Shown here piece by piece: positions 1 through 6,540 of a DNA stretch of 63,804 nucleotides. The position numbers and the translations under genes were made by a program. A model generated the notes under the pieces. The model saw only the letters and a list, made by a program, of their open reading frames with translations. It had not been told where the DNA came from and did not search any database. This stretch comes from AC-32 sp036265535 (GTDB taxonomy: Bacteria; Actinomycetota; Thermoleophilia; Gaiellales; Gaiellaceae), in the NCBI GenBank assembly GCA_036265535.1, contig DATAOV010000005.1, positions 1 to 63,804 on the forward strand, in the 5' to 3' direction. The first letter of the stretch is position 1, and the number at the start of each line of letters is the position of its first letter.

Positions 1-117
1 GAGCGCCAGAGCGAGGAGCAGTGCTCCCGCCCAGAAGTTGACCGGGGCGAACCGCAGGGGCTCCGAGTCGCCGACCAGATCGAAGATCAGCCAGATGACG
101 AACCAGAGGAGTGTCAT
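1..117 (-). CDS. Membrane protein, N-terminal part only (cut by window edge)
   Basis: The minus strand opens with ATG at 117 and stays open for 39 codons to base 1, so the C-terminus lies outside the window. The visible part begins MTLLWFVIWLIFDLVG, a hydrophobic segment. A short polar stretch with D, E and R follows, then a second hydrophobic run (GALLLALAL) that begins another membrane helix. It is probably a small integral membrane protein with at least two helices. No family is recognisable. No good Shine-Dalgarno sequence precedes the ATG. Confidence 0.5.
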   Translation of the reverse strand, partial: MTLLWFVIWLIFDLVGDSEPLRFAPVNFWAGALLLALAL

Positions 118-318
118 GTCTCGAGTTTGCCGTCTAGAGACAGACGCGTGTTACGACCGGGAACGTGTGCGAGGTCTACGCGCCGCCAGGACAGGTCACG
201 CGGTGGCCGTGAAGGGCGTCCAAACGCTGCAGCTCGGTCGGGGAACTTGACATGGGTCGGCGCACGGCGAAATCCTTGCGCCAGCCCGGTGTTGGCAGCG
301 CACGGATTGGAGGATCCG

Positions 319-771
319 ATGAACATCCACTTCAATGACACGAGGCCGGCGGAGGCGTCTGCCGAGACGCTCTTCGACGTCATCACCGACTACTCCAACT
401 ACCCAGGCTTCAACTCCTCGGTCGTCAAGGTGACCGTGGTCAAGAAAGACGACGAGGGCGCGGAGTTCGTGGCCGACCGCAAGACGAAGGTCGGTAAGGA
501 GGCTCATGCTTTCGATCGGTACGAGCACAACGGGGACTTCGTCGTCGAACGAACGTACGAAGGCGTTGACGGAGCCTCGAGGTGGACGATCCATCCCGTC
601 GATGCTGACCACTGCACCCTGACGATCGACGCGGCGCAGAAGATGGGGCCAGTGCGAGGCACGGTGATGAGGCCGTTCCTGAAGCGGATCTTCTACGGCA
701 TCAACTTCGACCCGTTCATCGACGAGGCCGAGCGGCGGGCCAAAGACACGACACCACTGCACACCGACTGA
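319..771 (+). CDS. SRPBCC / START-like polyketide cyclase family protein
   Basis: This 150-residue soluble protein has the order expected of the SRPBCC helix-grip fold: an N-terminal strand, then ASAETLFDVITDYSNYPGF (the helix and turn that open polyketide-cyclase/CoxG-like domains), a run of alternating strands, and a long C-terminal helix. Members bind hydrophobic ligands in a central cavity; no ligand can be named here. The ATG at 319 is chosen because GGAGG (309-313) lies five bases upstream. The frame is open further upstream to 127, but that extension is Arg-rich and looks non-coding. The gene stands alone. The downstream gap holds copy A of the dispersed 50-bp repeat. Confidence 0.8.
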   Translation: MNIHFNDTRPAEASAETLFDVITDYSNYPGFNSSVVKVTVVKKDDEGAEFVADRKTKVGKEAHAFDRYEHNGDFVVERTYEGVDGASRWTIHPVDADHCTLTIDAAQKMGPVRGTVMRPFLKRIFYGINFDPFIDEAERRAKDTTPLHTD

Positions 772-853
772 TCCGCTACTTGAAATGTTGGTCGTCGAGG
801 ACGTGCCTGGATGAGCGATTAGCGCCGCGCTCTGACCTCCCGTAGGTTCGATG

Positions 854-904
854 AGGGCCGGGTCGTGGGAAGCGTCCTAGGCGTTCGGCTCGCCGCCCGG
901 CCCT
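854..904 (+). repeat. Dispersed 50-bp repeat, copy A (with 9-bp terminal inverted repeats)
   Basis: This 51-bp unit begins AGGGCCGGG and ends CCCGGCCCT, perfect 9-bp inverted arms that could fold into a stem. Its interior contains CCTAGGCGTTCGGCTCGCC. Three more copies occur in this window: 1965-2006 (same strand, left arm decayed), 16761-16810 (opposite strand, about 4 mismatches) and 24764-24811 (opposite strand, about 3 mismatches). All lie outside conserved genes, as expected of a small non-autonomous intergenic repeat. Confidence 0.75.
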
Positions 905-954
905 GGTAAGTGGGGCATCTTGATGTCCTCCTTCAGGAAGGTCAGACTCGACGT

Positions 955-1887
955 ATGCCCACGTTCGTCCGGATAGGGGCCACCGCCATTCTCGCGGTCG
1001 CAGGCATGGGAGTGGGCACCACGGTCGCTACTCCGGCCTCACCGACCCAGATCGCGTATGTCGGGAAGATCCCGGAGCTCCACCGGTATGCGCTCTACAC
1101 GATCAATAGTGATGGGAGTGACCGCCAGCTGATCACCCCGAGGGGTGGGGTGGCTGGCTACACAACGTTTACCTGGTCTCCTGACGGACAACAGATCACC
1201 TTCGCCGGTGGCACGGACGACAACCAGCAGATCGCCGTGGTCAATGCCAATGGGAGCGGCCTCAAGCGATTGACGGCCGGTGCTCTCTCCTCGAGGAATC
1301 CAAGCTGGTCGCCGGACGGCACGCTCATTGTGTTCGAGCGGGACGATGCTGCCAGCAGATCGCAGGTCTGGGTCATGCGCCCGGATGGCACCGGCAAGCG
1401 CAAGCTCACGCATTCGGCCCAGCAGAATGAATGGCCGGCATGGTCGCCGGGCGGCGACAAGATCCTGTTCGAACGGTACTTCAGTGGGACACACATGGAG
1501 CTCTACACGATGAGCCCCGACGGCGCGGACAAGCTGAGGATCGCGCGGGTCAGGACCAGACCCGACGCTGGCGGCTGGTACTGCGCCTGCGCCGACTGGT
1601 CCCCTGACGGGAAGAAGATCGCGTACGAGGCCGTGGCGACCGAAACGCAGAAGCCCGACATCTTCGTGATGAACGCTAACGGGAAACGGAAGAGGAGGCT
1701 CACACGCCATCCTTCGCGCGACGAGAACCCCGCCTGGTCATTGGACGGGACGCAGATCGCCTTCTATAGCGAGCGAGTCGGCAACGCCGAGATCTACGCG
1801 ATGAAGGCGGACGGAACCAATCAACATCGCCTCACGCACGACCCCTGGTACGACTGCTGCCCTCGCTGGAAGCCAACGCCAAGGTGA
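955..1887 (+). CDS. Secreted TolB-like beta-propeller protein (PD40/WD40-like repeats)
   Basis: The product has 310 residues. The first 25 (MPTFVRIGATAILAVAGMG...) form a signal peptide, so the protein is probably exported or surface-held. The rest is a chain of roughly five to six repeats of the TolB/PD40 type, each with a W-SPDG-x-I-x-F strand (positions near 80, 125, 170, 220, 270) followed by an NADG/RPDG-x(5-6)-LT turn. Such propellers usually act as protein-interaction platforms; no enzyme motif is seen. A GTG at 910 would also open the frame, but ATG 955 places the signal peptide correctly, with AGGAAGG (936-942) upstream. The gene is bracketed by direct repeat copies A and B. Confidence 0.8.
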   Translation: MPTFVRIGATAILAVAGMGVGTTVATPASPTQIAYVGKIPELHRYALYTINSDGSDRQLITPRGGVAGYTTFTWSPDGQQITFAGGTDDNQQIAVVNANGSGLKRLTAGALSSRNPSWSPDGTLIVFERDDAASRSQVWVMRPDGTGKRKLTHSAQQNEWPAWSPGGDKILFERYFSGTHMELYTMSPDGADKLRIARVRTRPDAGGWYCACADWSPDGKKIAYEAVATETQKPDIFVMNANGKRKRRLTRHPSRDENPAWSLDGTQIAFYSERVGNAEIYAMKADGTNQHRLTHDPWYDCCPRWKPTPR

Positions 1888-1964
1888 TGGGGTTGAGGCT
1901 CGACGGGGAAGCCGTTTAGGTCCCCAGCCCGTGCGTGTAGCTCGCCTTCACGCTCCTCGCAGAT

Positions 1965-2006
1965 GGTGTCGTGCAGCGCCTAGGCGTTCGACTCGCCGCC
2001 CGGCCC
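1965..2006 (+). repeat. Dispersed 50-bp repeat, copy B (decayed left arm)
   Basis: The right part (CCTAGGCGTTCGACTCGCC then CGCCCGGCCCT) matches copy A with one mismatch and the left arm is degraded. It has the same orientation as copy A, so the TolB-like gene sits between two direct repeats about 1.1 kb apart. Confidence 0.65.
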
Positions 2007-2146
2007 TTTTCTGAACGAAATTCACTGGCTTCACGGCCGAGCAGTTCAAGTCACCCCTAGACGATTCAGCCGATGATTCCAAGTAGGAGGCTCGCCTGGC
2101 GAAAACGCGCGTTGACGACGACGACAACGCCTCTAGGATTGAGCTT

Positions 2147-2317
2147 GTGCCGGAGGATCTCCACCCTGGTGTCTACGTCGAGGAAGTCGCCTACCGAAGC
2201 AAGGCGATCGCCGGCGTGCCCACCGCCGTCATCTTCCTGGTCGGGGTACTGCTGGGTGTGGCTGTGGCGATCGCGCTGGAAACGGCCCGTCGCCGGCGCC
2301 TTCCTCCTACGCCCTAG
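2147..2317 (+). CDS. Small membrane protein with phage tail-sheath-like N-terminus
   Basis: A short open frame encodes 56 residues from GTG 2147. Residues 7-33 read HPGVYVEEVAYRSKAIAGV then PTAVIFLVG, which strongly resembles the conserved N-terminal arm of contractile phage tail-sheath proteins (PGVYVEEV...PI.GV.T). Instead of a sheath domain the frame runs into one hydrophobic segment (VIFLVGVLLGVAVAIAL), then an ETARRRR stop-transfer tail and a stop. AGGAGG (2085-2090) lies near an in-frame CTG at 2096, which would give 73 residues with an acidic run, so the start is uncertain. It may be a membrane-anchored fragment of a sheath, a remnant, or coincidental similarity. No other tail genes are present. 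Confidence 0.5.
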   Translation: MPEDLHPGVYVEEVAYRSKAIAGVPTAVIFLVGVLLGVAVAIALETARRRRLPPTP

Positions 2318-2377
2318 ACGTGTACCACGAAAACTAGCGGGGCCGGGCCGCCGCCTCCGCCGGAAAGCGGGGCGAAC

Positions 2378-2420
2378 AAGCAGCGAGGCGCCGCTGAACA
2401 GCACGACGCCTCGCTTGCTT
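2378..2420. terminator. Bidirectional terminator-like hairpin
   Basis: The arms AAGCAGCGAGGCG (2378-2390) and CGCCTCGCTTGCTT (2407-2420) pair along 13 bp with one bulged T around a 16-base loop. It lies between two convergent genes (ends 2317 and 2439) and could serve both. No long U-tract is seen. Confidence 0.55.
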
Positions 2421-2438
2421 TCGAAACGAGCTGCTGCC

Positions 2439-2768
2439 TTATGCCCTGGCTCGTTCTTCCTCCGCGAGCTCGGCGAGCTCCTCGGCGAACCCAAGCGCCC
2501 GCACGATGTTGCCGGCCGCAGAGGCAACGCGCGCTGTGCCCACGATCGGGGCAACGGCGGCGAGGACACCCTGAACCTGATCGGCGTCGATGCCGGCGTC
2601 GCCGGCGGCGCCGATGTTAAGCAGGTACGAGGCCGGTGGGGCGTCGACCGCGACGAGCGCGGCGATGCGCACCAGCATGAGCGACTCCTCGTCGAGGGTA
2701 GAGGCCTCGATCGACTCGGCGGTCATCGTTTTGAGCAGGTCGAGAACCGGTGCATCGGTAGCAGGCAT
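2439..2768 (-). CDS. Carboxymuconolactone decarboxylase (AhpD-like) family protein
   Basis: This 109-residue soluble helical protein contains the segment LDEESLMLVRIAALVAVDAPPA, which matches the first helices of CMD-domain proteins (LD.....LVRLAALVA....P.). The usual catalytic CxxC of AhpD-type members is absent, so a peroxidase role is not supported. Members lacking it are common small stand-alone proteins in actinobacteria. A strong AAGGAGG lies six bases before the ATG at 2768. The gene is monocistronic and converges on the small sheath-like gene. Confidence 0.7.
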   Translation of the reverse strand: MPATDAPVLDLLKTMTAESIEASTLDEESLMLVRIAALVAVDAPPASYLLNIGAAGDAGIDADQVQGVLAAVAPIVGTARVASAAGNIVRALGFAEELAELAEEERARA

Positions 2769-3070
2769 GACGTGCCTCCTTGGTGTGGTTGCTCCTGACT
2801 AAGCCGACCTACAACCGAACACGTCCTGCTGCGCTCGCCTGGCGGGCGAGGATTCTGAGCCAGTAAGCACTACCCAACGTATCACCCTTTCGTCCGCCCG
2901 GGGTTTTCTCCCGTCGGATGAGCCCACCGGAGCCTCAACGGCGAGCGCATGCGGTTACCCCCGCTCGTCCGTACAGAAGTTTGCGCAATTTGCGGACTGT
3001 TTCTTGACCGGCTAGGGCTCTAAAAGCCGTTTTTCAGCCCCATTGTCCATCGCGGTAGCCGAATTCCCCT
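2769..3070. other. Intergenic region upstream of the mini-element
   Basis: I see no gene in these 302 bases. It holds the upstream region of the minus-strand CMD-like gene and, at 2985-2996, the left copy of a 12-bp direct repeat (GCAATTTGCGGA) that recurs at 5357-5368 on the far side of the recombinase. Confidence 0.5.
2985..2996 (+). repeat. Possible left attachment core (12-bp direct repeat)
   Basis: GCAATTTGCGGA here and at 5357-5368 bracket the HTH/Prim-Pol/recombinase genes. The core CGCAATTTGCG is an imperfect palindrome, as many tyrosine-recombinase crossover sites are. The repeat is short and chance is not excluded. Confidence 0.35.
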
Positions 3071-3274
3071 TTGGTGCCTACCACTACGCGAGAGCGCCCA
3101 GCGCTCCTCAACCAAATCCAGGCAGCGACGCTTCTCGGCATCTCCCAGCGTGCGATGCGGAAGCTGTTGGCGACCGGAGAGCTCGAGGCCGTTCTGCTGC
3201 CGGGACTACCTCGGCCGCGCTATCGCCGCAGCGACATTGAGCGGTTGATTAACGGAGGGGAGCCGGGCCTATGA
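3071..3274 (+). CDS. Excisionase-type helix-turn-helix DNA-binding protein
   Basis: The 67-residue product is essentially one winged HTH_17 domain: LNQIQAATLLGISQRAMRKL (helix-turn-helix), a wing with LPGLPRPRYRRSDIE, then a last helix. This is the usual layout of excisionase/AlpA-like directionality factors in integrative elements, which bind near att sites and steer the recombinase. The start is TTG 3071 or GTG 3074; neither has a clear ribosome site. Its stop overlaps the next ATG (ATGA at 3271), beginning a four-gene coupled operon that ends in a recombinase. Confidence 0.7.
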   Translation: MVPTTTRERPALLNQIQAATLLGISQRAMRKLLATGELEAVLLPGLPRPRYRRSDIERLINGGEPGL

Positions 3275-3486
3275 AAGCGGAAAGCCGCCTGGCAGAGGCG
3301 GCTCCCCAGATGCAGCGGGAATGCGCTCCAGATCTTACCGGGCGCGGTGGTCGCGATGGGAGTCCGCAGGTAAACGGAGAGCTTCGTCGTTACCTGCACG
3401 CTGAGATCGACCGCCTGCGCCGGGAGAAGCTCGCGGCCGAAAGCGTGGTCGCTCGCGTGCTGTTCGAAAGCGGGCCGAAACGGTGA
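3271..3486 (+). CDS. Hypothetical small protein of the mini-element
   Basis: The 71-residue charged protein has a disordered first half and a predicted amphipathic helix near residues 36-65 (GELRRYLHAEIDRLRREKLA). I do not recognise a family. Coding is supported by the four-base ATGA overlap with the HTH gene upstream and the GTGA overlap with the next gene, a tight arrangement that random frames rarely show. It probably belongs to the replication/excision module of a small integrative element. Confidence 0.55.
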   Translation: MKAESRLAEAAPQMQRECAPDLTGRGGRDGSPQVNGELRRYLHAEIDRLRREKLAAESVVARVLFESGPKR

Positions 3487-3680
3487 GCTGGCAACCCACC
3501 GCGAGTTCGTCGACGGTCGGGCCCAGTGTCGCGATCGTGCTCTCGCTCGAAGCGCCTCCTGCGAGCAGTAACTCGGAGGCCAACCGACTTGCCGACTGGA
3601 TTTTGAGTCAGGCTGATCTGGTCGCGCTGATCGACCAGGCGCTGCTAAGCCTCGAGCGGCGCCGGCGGGAGGCTGCATGA
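3483..3680 (+). CDS. Hypothetical small protein of the mini-element
   Basis: The 65-residue protein starts at GTG 3483 (overlapping the previous stop as GTGA) and ends in the ATGA that starts the Prim-Pol gene. Residues 34-63 (NRLADWILSQADLVALIDQA...) form a probable helical pair. No family is recognised. Position and translational coupling, rather than sequence similarity, argue that it is real. Confidence 0.5.
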   Translation: MSWQPTASSSTVGPSVAIVLSLEAPPASSNSEANRLADWILSQADLVALIDQALLSLERRRREAA

Positions 3681-5046
3681 ATCTCGACGCGATCCCCGCC
3701 GAGCTCCGAGAACGGCCGCAGTGGCTCCTGTGGCGCTGCGAGATGCGCGATGACGAGGATAAGCCGACGAAGGTTCCTTATCGCGCCGATCGTCTCGGCC
3801 GCGCCTCTTCTACGGAGCCTGAGACTTGGGCCAGCTTCGAGGAGGCGCAGGCGACCGCCTCGAAGGACGGCTTCGACGGGATCGGGTTCGTCTTCGCGCC
3901 CGAGGATCCCTTCGTCGGGATCGACCTGGACGATGCTCGCAACAGCACCGGCCTGCGCTCGGATGCGGCTGCGCTCGTTCTCAAGCTCGACAGCTACACG
4001 GAGTGGAGCCCCTCCGGTCAAGGCGTCCACGTGCTGCTGCGCGGACACCTGCCGGGAACACGCCGGCGCATCGGCAAGGTCGAGATGTACGAGCAGGGGC
4101 GCTTTTTCACCTTCACCGGCGATCACGTGGCCGCGCAGTGGGCCACGAGGATGCGCGACGAGTACGCCGCCTTGGACAAGTCCTACCGTAAGTATCCGCT
4201 CGGCCAGCTCGTCGGCAGGTACATGCGTGCGATCTCGTTCGAAGGTAAGGCCGAGAACACCCGTCTCAGCTACAGCCCGTCCTGCGCCTGTTCGTGCTCT
4301 TCTTCAGCGACCTGGAGACGCTCGAGCCTGTGGGCCTGGATCAGCTGTACGAGTTCCTGAACCACCACTGGGGCGATTCCTCCGATGCGACCAAGCGACA
4401 GCGAGCAGCCGTCCTGCGCAGCTTCTTCGCCTGGGCAGTCGATGCCGGCCACACCGACAAGGATCCAACCTCACGCCTGAAGACGCCCAAACCGCCACAG
4501 CCCTTGCGCCTGGCCCATGAGCTCGAGGCGATCAAGCTCCTGGCCTCGGCCGGGAACGTGCGCGACGAGGCAGCGGTCTTGCTGATGGGCCGTCTCGCCT
4601 TCCGCAAGTCGGACGTGCGCCTGCTCCAGGCCCGTGACGTCGACCTGGCCCATGACCTGATCCACATCCGCAAGGGCAAGGGTGGCAAGCCGGCCTCGAT
4701 GCCGATCGAGTTCGAGGACGTGCGCGAGGCCCTGAGCCTCTGGCTGGCCCTGGTGAGCGAACCGCGTGAGTACCTCCTGCATCCACGTCACAACAGGCTG
4801 ATCCCGCTCGAAGCCTCGAGCATGCAACGCTGGTGGGCACGCTTGTTCGAGCGCGTGGGGGAGACGTACTTCCCCATGCATGAGCTGCGGCACTCGGCCC
4901 TGGATCGTCTCTGGCGCAAGACCGGCAACCTCGAGATCGTGCGCCAGTTCGCACGGCATGAGTCGATTAAGACCACGCAGGCGTACTTGTATCCGACCGA
5001 CGACGATCTGCGTCAGGCGATGCGAGCAAGCGATCTGAAGGAGTGA
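3677..5046 (+). pseudogene. Prim-Pol (AEP) domain fused to tyrosine recombinase, frameshifted
   Basis: The first ~165 codons encode an archaeo-eukaryotic-primase-like domain: VGIDLDD (metal-binding acidic motif), SPSGQGVHV (sxH-type motif) and KVEMYEQGRFFTFTGDH (third motif). The same frame then enters a recombinase SAM-like arm domain (LGQLVGRYMRAIS...NTRLSYSP). Near 4278 the frame breaks: the continuation (VLRLFVLFFSDLE...) lies in the -1 frame, open from 4294 to 5046. That part carries the recombinase catalytic set: Arg in LAFRKSDV, Lys in RKGKGGK, HELRH, HESIKTTQ and the nucleophile Tyr in AYLYPT. One missing base, or a -1 shift at CCC-CCG, would join them. I infer a disrupted gene or sequencing error. 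A primase-integrase fusion is itself unusual. Confidence 0.7.
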
Positions 5047-5124
5047 ATCGCGTTTGGCTCAACGAAGCCGTGCGTCCAAGCCAATGCACGATAACGGGCG
5101 TTATGTCAAGTTCGACGAGAAGTC

Positions 5125-5176
5125 GGCCAAAGCCGCCCCGCCCCCGTCTGGGCCAAAGCCGCCCCGCCCCCGTCTG
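5125..5176 (+). repeat. Tandem duplication, 2 x 26 bp
   Basis: The unit GGCCAAAGCCGCCCCGCCCC plus CGTCTG is present twice without a gap, 80 bases after the recombinase stop. A run of eight A follows at 5185. Function unknown. Confidence 0.8.
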
Positions 5177-5356
5177 GACGGGACAAAAAAAATTCGCCGA
5201 GCCGGTCTCCGTTTCGTCCACCGCTTTCGCTGACCTTCCCCTTGCGGGTACTGCCCTCGAACTCGGCTTCGACCTACTCCGGTTCCGTGCTCGGCGCAAG
5301 AGGAAAGCTAGTGGGTGGACAGGGCCTCTTCAAGGGCGCCGAACCACGTCGAAGCC

Positions 5357-5368
5357 GCAATTTGCGGA
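5357..5368 (+). repeat. Possible right attachment core (12-bp direct repeat)
   Basis: The second copy of GCAATTTGCGGA lies 311 bases past the recombinase stop. Here it sits inside the perfect palindrome CCGCAAtTTGCGG. Together with 2985-2996 it would delimit a 2.4-kb element. Confidence 0.35.
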
Positions 5369-5375
5369 AATTCAA

Positions 5376-5416
5376 TTTTCCACATTTCCACAGCATGCCG
5401 TGCAGCTTGTGGATAA
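5376..5416. promoter_or_regulatory. Cluster of DnaA-box-like sites
   Basis: TTTTCCACA (5376-5384), ATTTCCACA (5384-5392) and, on the other strand, a perfect TTATCCACA (5408-5416) lie within 41 bases of locally AT-rich sequence. The classical DnaA box is TTATCCACA. No dnaA, dnaN or rpmH is nearby, so this is not evidently the chromosomal origin. It could be an element origin or a DnaA-titrating or regulatory cluster. Confidence 0.45.
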
Positions 5417-5439
5417 CCCCGCTTCCCCACTCCGCGCGG

Positions 5440-5445
5440 TAGAGT
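5440..5445 (+). promoter_or_regulatory. -10 element of a leaderless promoter
   Basis: TAGAGT is followed by six bases and then ATG 5452. This spacing puts the transcription start at or next to the start codon, a pattern repeated at many genes in this window. Confidence 0.55.
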
Positions 5446-5451
5446 CCGCCC

Positions 5452-5679
5452 ATGCCGCACCTGCGAGCGCCTGCCATCTCCCGAGGGGTCTCCTCGTTCA
5501 TCTGGGGCCTGGTCTTCGGCCTCTACATCTGGTTGGGAGGTCTCGCCGTCGGCGTGAGCGGCGCGACGGCGTTCGTCTTCGGCGCCGTCGCGAGCTTCCT
5601 GATCTTCTTGCTGGTGATGCTCTACGGCGCCGACGAGCCGCGGCGTCGGGCCGGTCGCCCGGCCCGTCGAGCGCGCTGA
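5452..5679 (+). CDS. Small two-helix membrane protein
   Basis: The 75-residue protein has hydrophobic segments at about 12-33 (VSSFIWGLVFGLYIWLGGLA) and 38-58 (ATAFVFGAVASFLIFLLVML). A short acidic turn and an Arg-rich cytoplasmic tail (RRRAGRPARRAR) follow, so the C-terminus should face the cytoplasm. No family is recognised. A TAGAGT -10 exactly six bases upstream supports ATG 5452 as a leaderless start. Its last 58 bases overlap the 3' end of an opposing gene. Confidence 0.65.
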   Translation: MPHLRAPAISRGVSSFIWGLVFGLYIWLGGLAVGVSGATAFVFGAVASFLIFLLVMLYGADEPRRRAGRPARRAR

Positions 5680-5879
5680 TTCCCCGCGAGAGCGAGCACC
5701 AGGAGACGCGTCAGCTCGGCTCCGATCTTGTCGCGAAGGCGCTCGAACACGGGCTTCTGCCTTCCGGTTCTCTGCGCCTCGGCGCAGTGGGCAAGCAGGA
5801 GATCGAGGCGTTTCGGCGTGCTGCTGTCGAGGGCGGCGCTCACTACGGGAGGTATCGGTTGCCACCGAGCCCGCTTCAT
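5622..5879 (-). CDS. Hypothetical 85-residue protein
   Basis: The core reads like a compact helical protein (SSTPKRLDLLLAHCAEAQRT...RLRDKIGAELTRLLVLALAG), with alternating Leu/Ala and charged residues typical of real coding sequence. The Arg-rich tail is antisense to the tail of the neighbouring membrane protein and may be an artefact of that overlap. GGGAGGG abuts the ATG at 5879 with almost no spacer, which is poor for a ribosome site. No family is recognised; coding is likely but not certain. Confidence 0.45.
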   Translation of the reverse strand: MKRARWQPIPPVVSAALDSSTPKRLDLLLAHCAEAQRTGRQKPVFERLRDKIGAELTRLLVLALAGNQRARRAGRPARRRGSSAP

Positions 5880-5920
5880 CCCTCCCGGGAGGGAAGGACT
5901 CGGCGGACTCGGCGGAGGAA

Positions 5921-6490
5921 CTAGTCGCTGCGCTCGACCGGCGCGCCGGTCGAGACAGGCTCGCGATCGTCGACGACGCTGTCGTCACTGCGCTCAACGA
6001 CCGGTGGAGCCGCTCCTCCGGCCGGGATCGCAGCCGCGCGGCGACGCCGGCCGAATGGGCCGTACGCGGACGGTGCCGACGTGTCGAAGGTGAAGCCGAA
6101 GACGAGGCCGATCCCGAATCCGAGCACGGCTGCGTACTCGGTCAGGTCGCCGACTAGGCCGCCGATCGAGATGTCGTCGGACCAGCTACGAACGTGGTCG
6201 CGGAACCAGTTCGCGTCCGGCTGTCCGCTGATCAGCACCCAGCCCGCGGCCACGAGCACCGGGACGAACGCGAGCAGGAAGACGTTCAGCGAGAGCCGCG
6301 GCCAGCCCCACTTCGTCCAACCGCCGAGGATCTGCGAAAACGCCATCACCAGGCCCGCTGCCGCCAGCAGCCCGTAGATGCCCCAATAGCCGCCGTTGGT
6401 GCTGTCGTTCACCTGGGTCGCTAGCCAGACCAGCAGGCCGGCCGCGGCGGCGCCCAGGAGCGTGATCGTTCCACGTGTCAAGCCGTACAT
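5921..6490 (-). CDS. Four-helix membrane protein
   Basis: The 189-residue product has four hydrophobic segments (about 10-26, 37-55, 68-88 and 116-134; for example GTITLLGAAAAGLLVWLA and LSLNVFLLAFVPVLVAAG). A proline- and acid-rich disordered C-terminal tail of about 50 residues follows, presumably cytoplasmic. GGAGGTGATGGC precedes the ATG at 6490. No family is recognised, and nothing in the neighbourhood gives a role. Confidence 0.7.
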   Translation of the reverse strand: MYGLTRGTITLLGAAAAGLLVWLATQVNDSTNGGYWGIYGLLAAAGLVMAFSQILGGWTKWGWPRLSLNVFLLAFVPVLVAAGWVLISGQPDANWFRDHVRSWSDDISIGGLVGDLTEYAAVLGFGIGLVFGFTFDTSAPSAYGPFGRRRRAAAIPAGGAAPPVVERSDDSVVDDREPVSTGAPVERSD

Positions 6491-6540
6491 GCCATCACCT
6501 CCGCGGGTCCCCTACCCCGCCGCCCACAACTGCAACCTGG

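Noticed and set aside
127..318. N-terminal extension of the START-like gene to 127
   Set aside because: The extension is Arg-rich, lacks a ribosome site, and a proper GGAGG sits before ATG 319.
854..904. Dispersed 50-bp repeat considered as an integron attC site
   Set aside because: The arms lack the RYYYAAC/GTTRRRY core sites and no integron integrase is present.
4424..4954. Antisense frames within the recombinase gene (4471-4959 and 4532-4954)
   Set aside because: They are shadows of the recombinase, whose catalytic motifs are clear on the plus strand.
5376..5416. DnaA-box cluster considered as the chromosomal oriC
   Set aside because: No dnaA, dnaN, gyrB, rpmH or parAB genes are near, and only three boxes are present.
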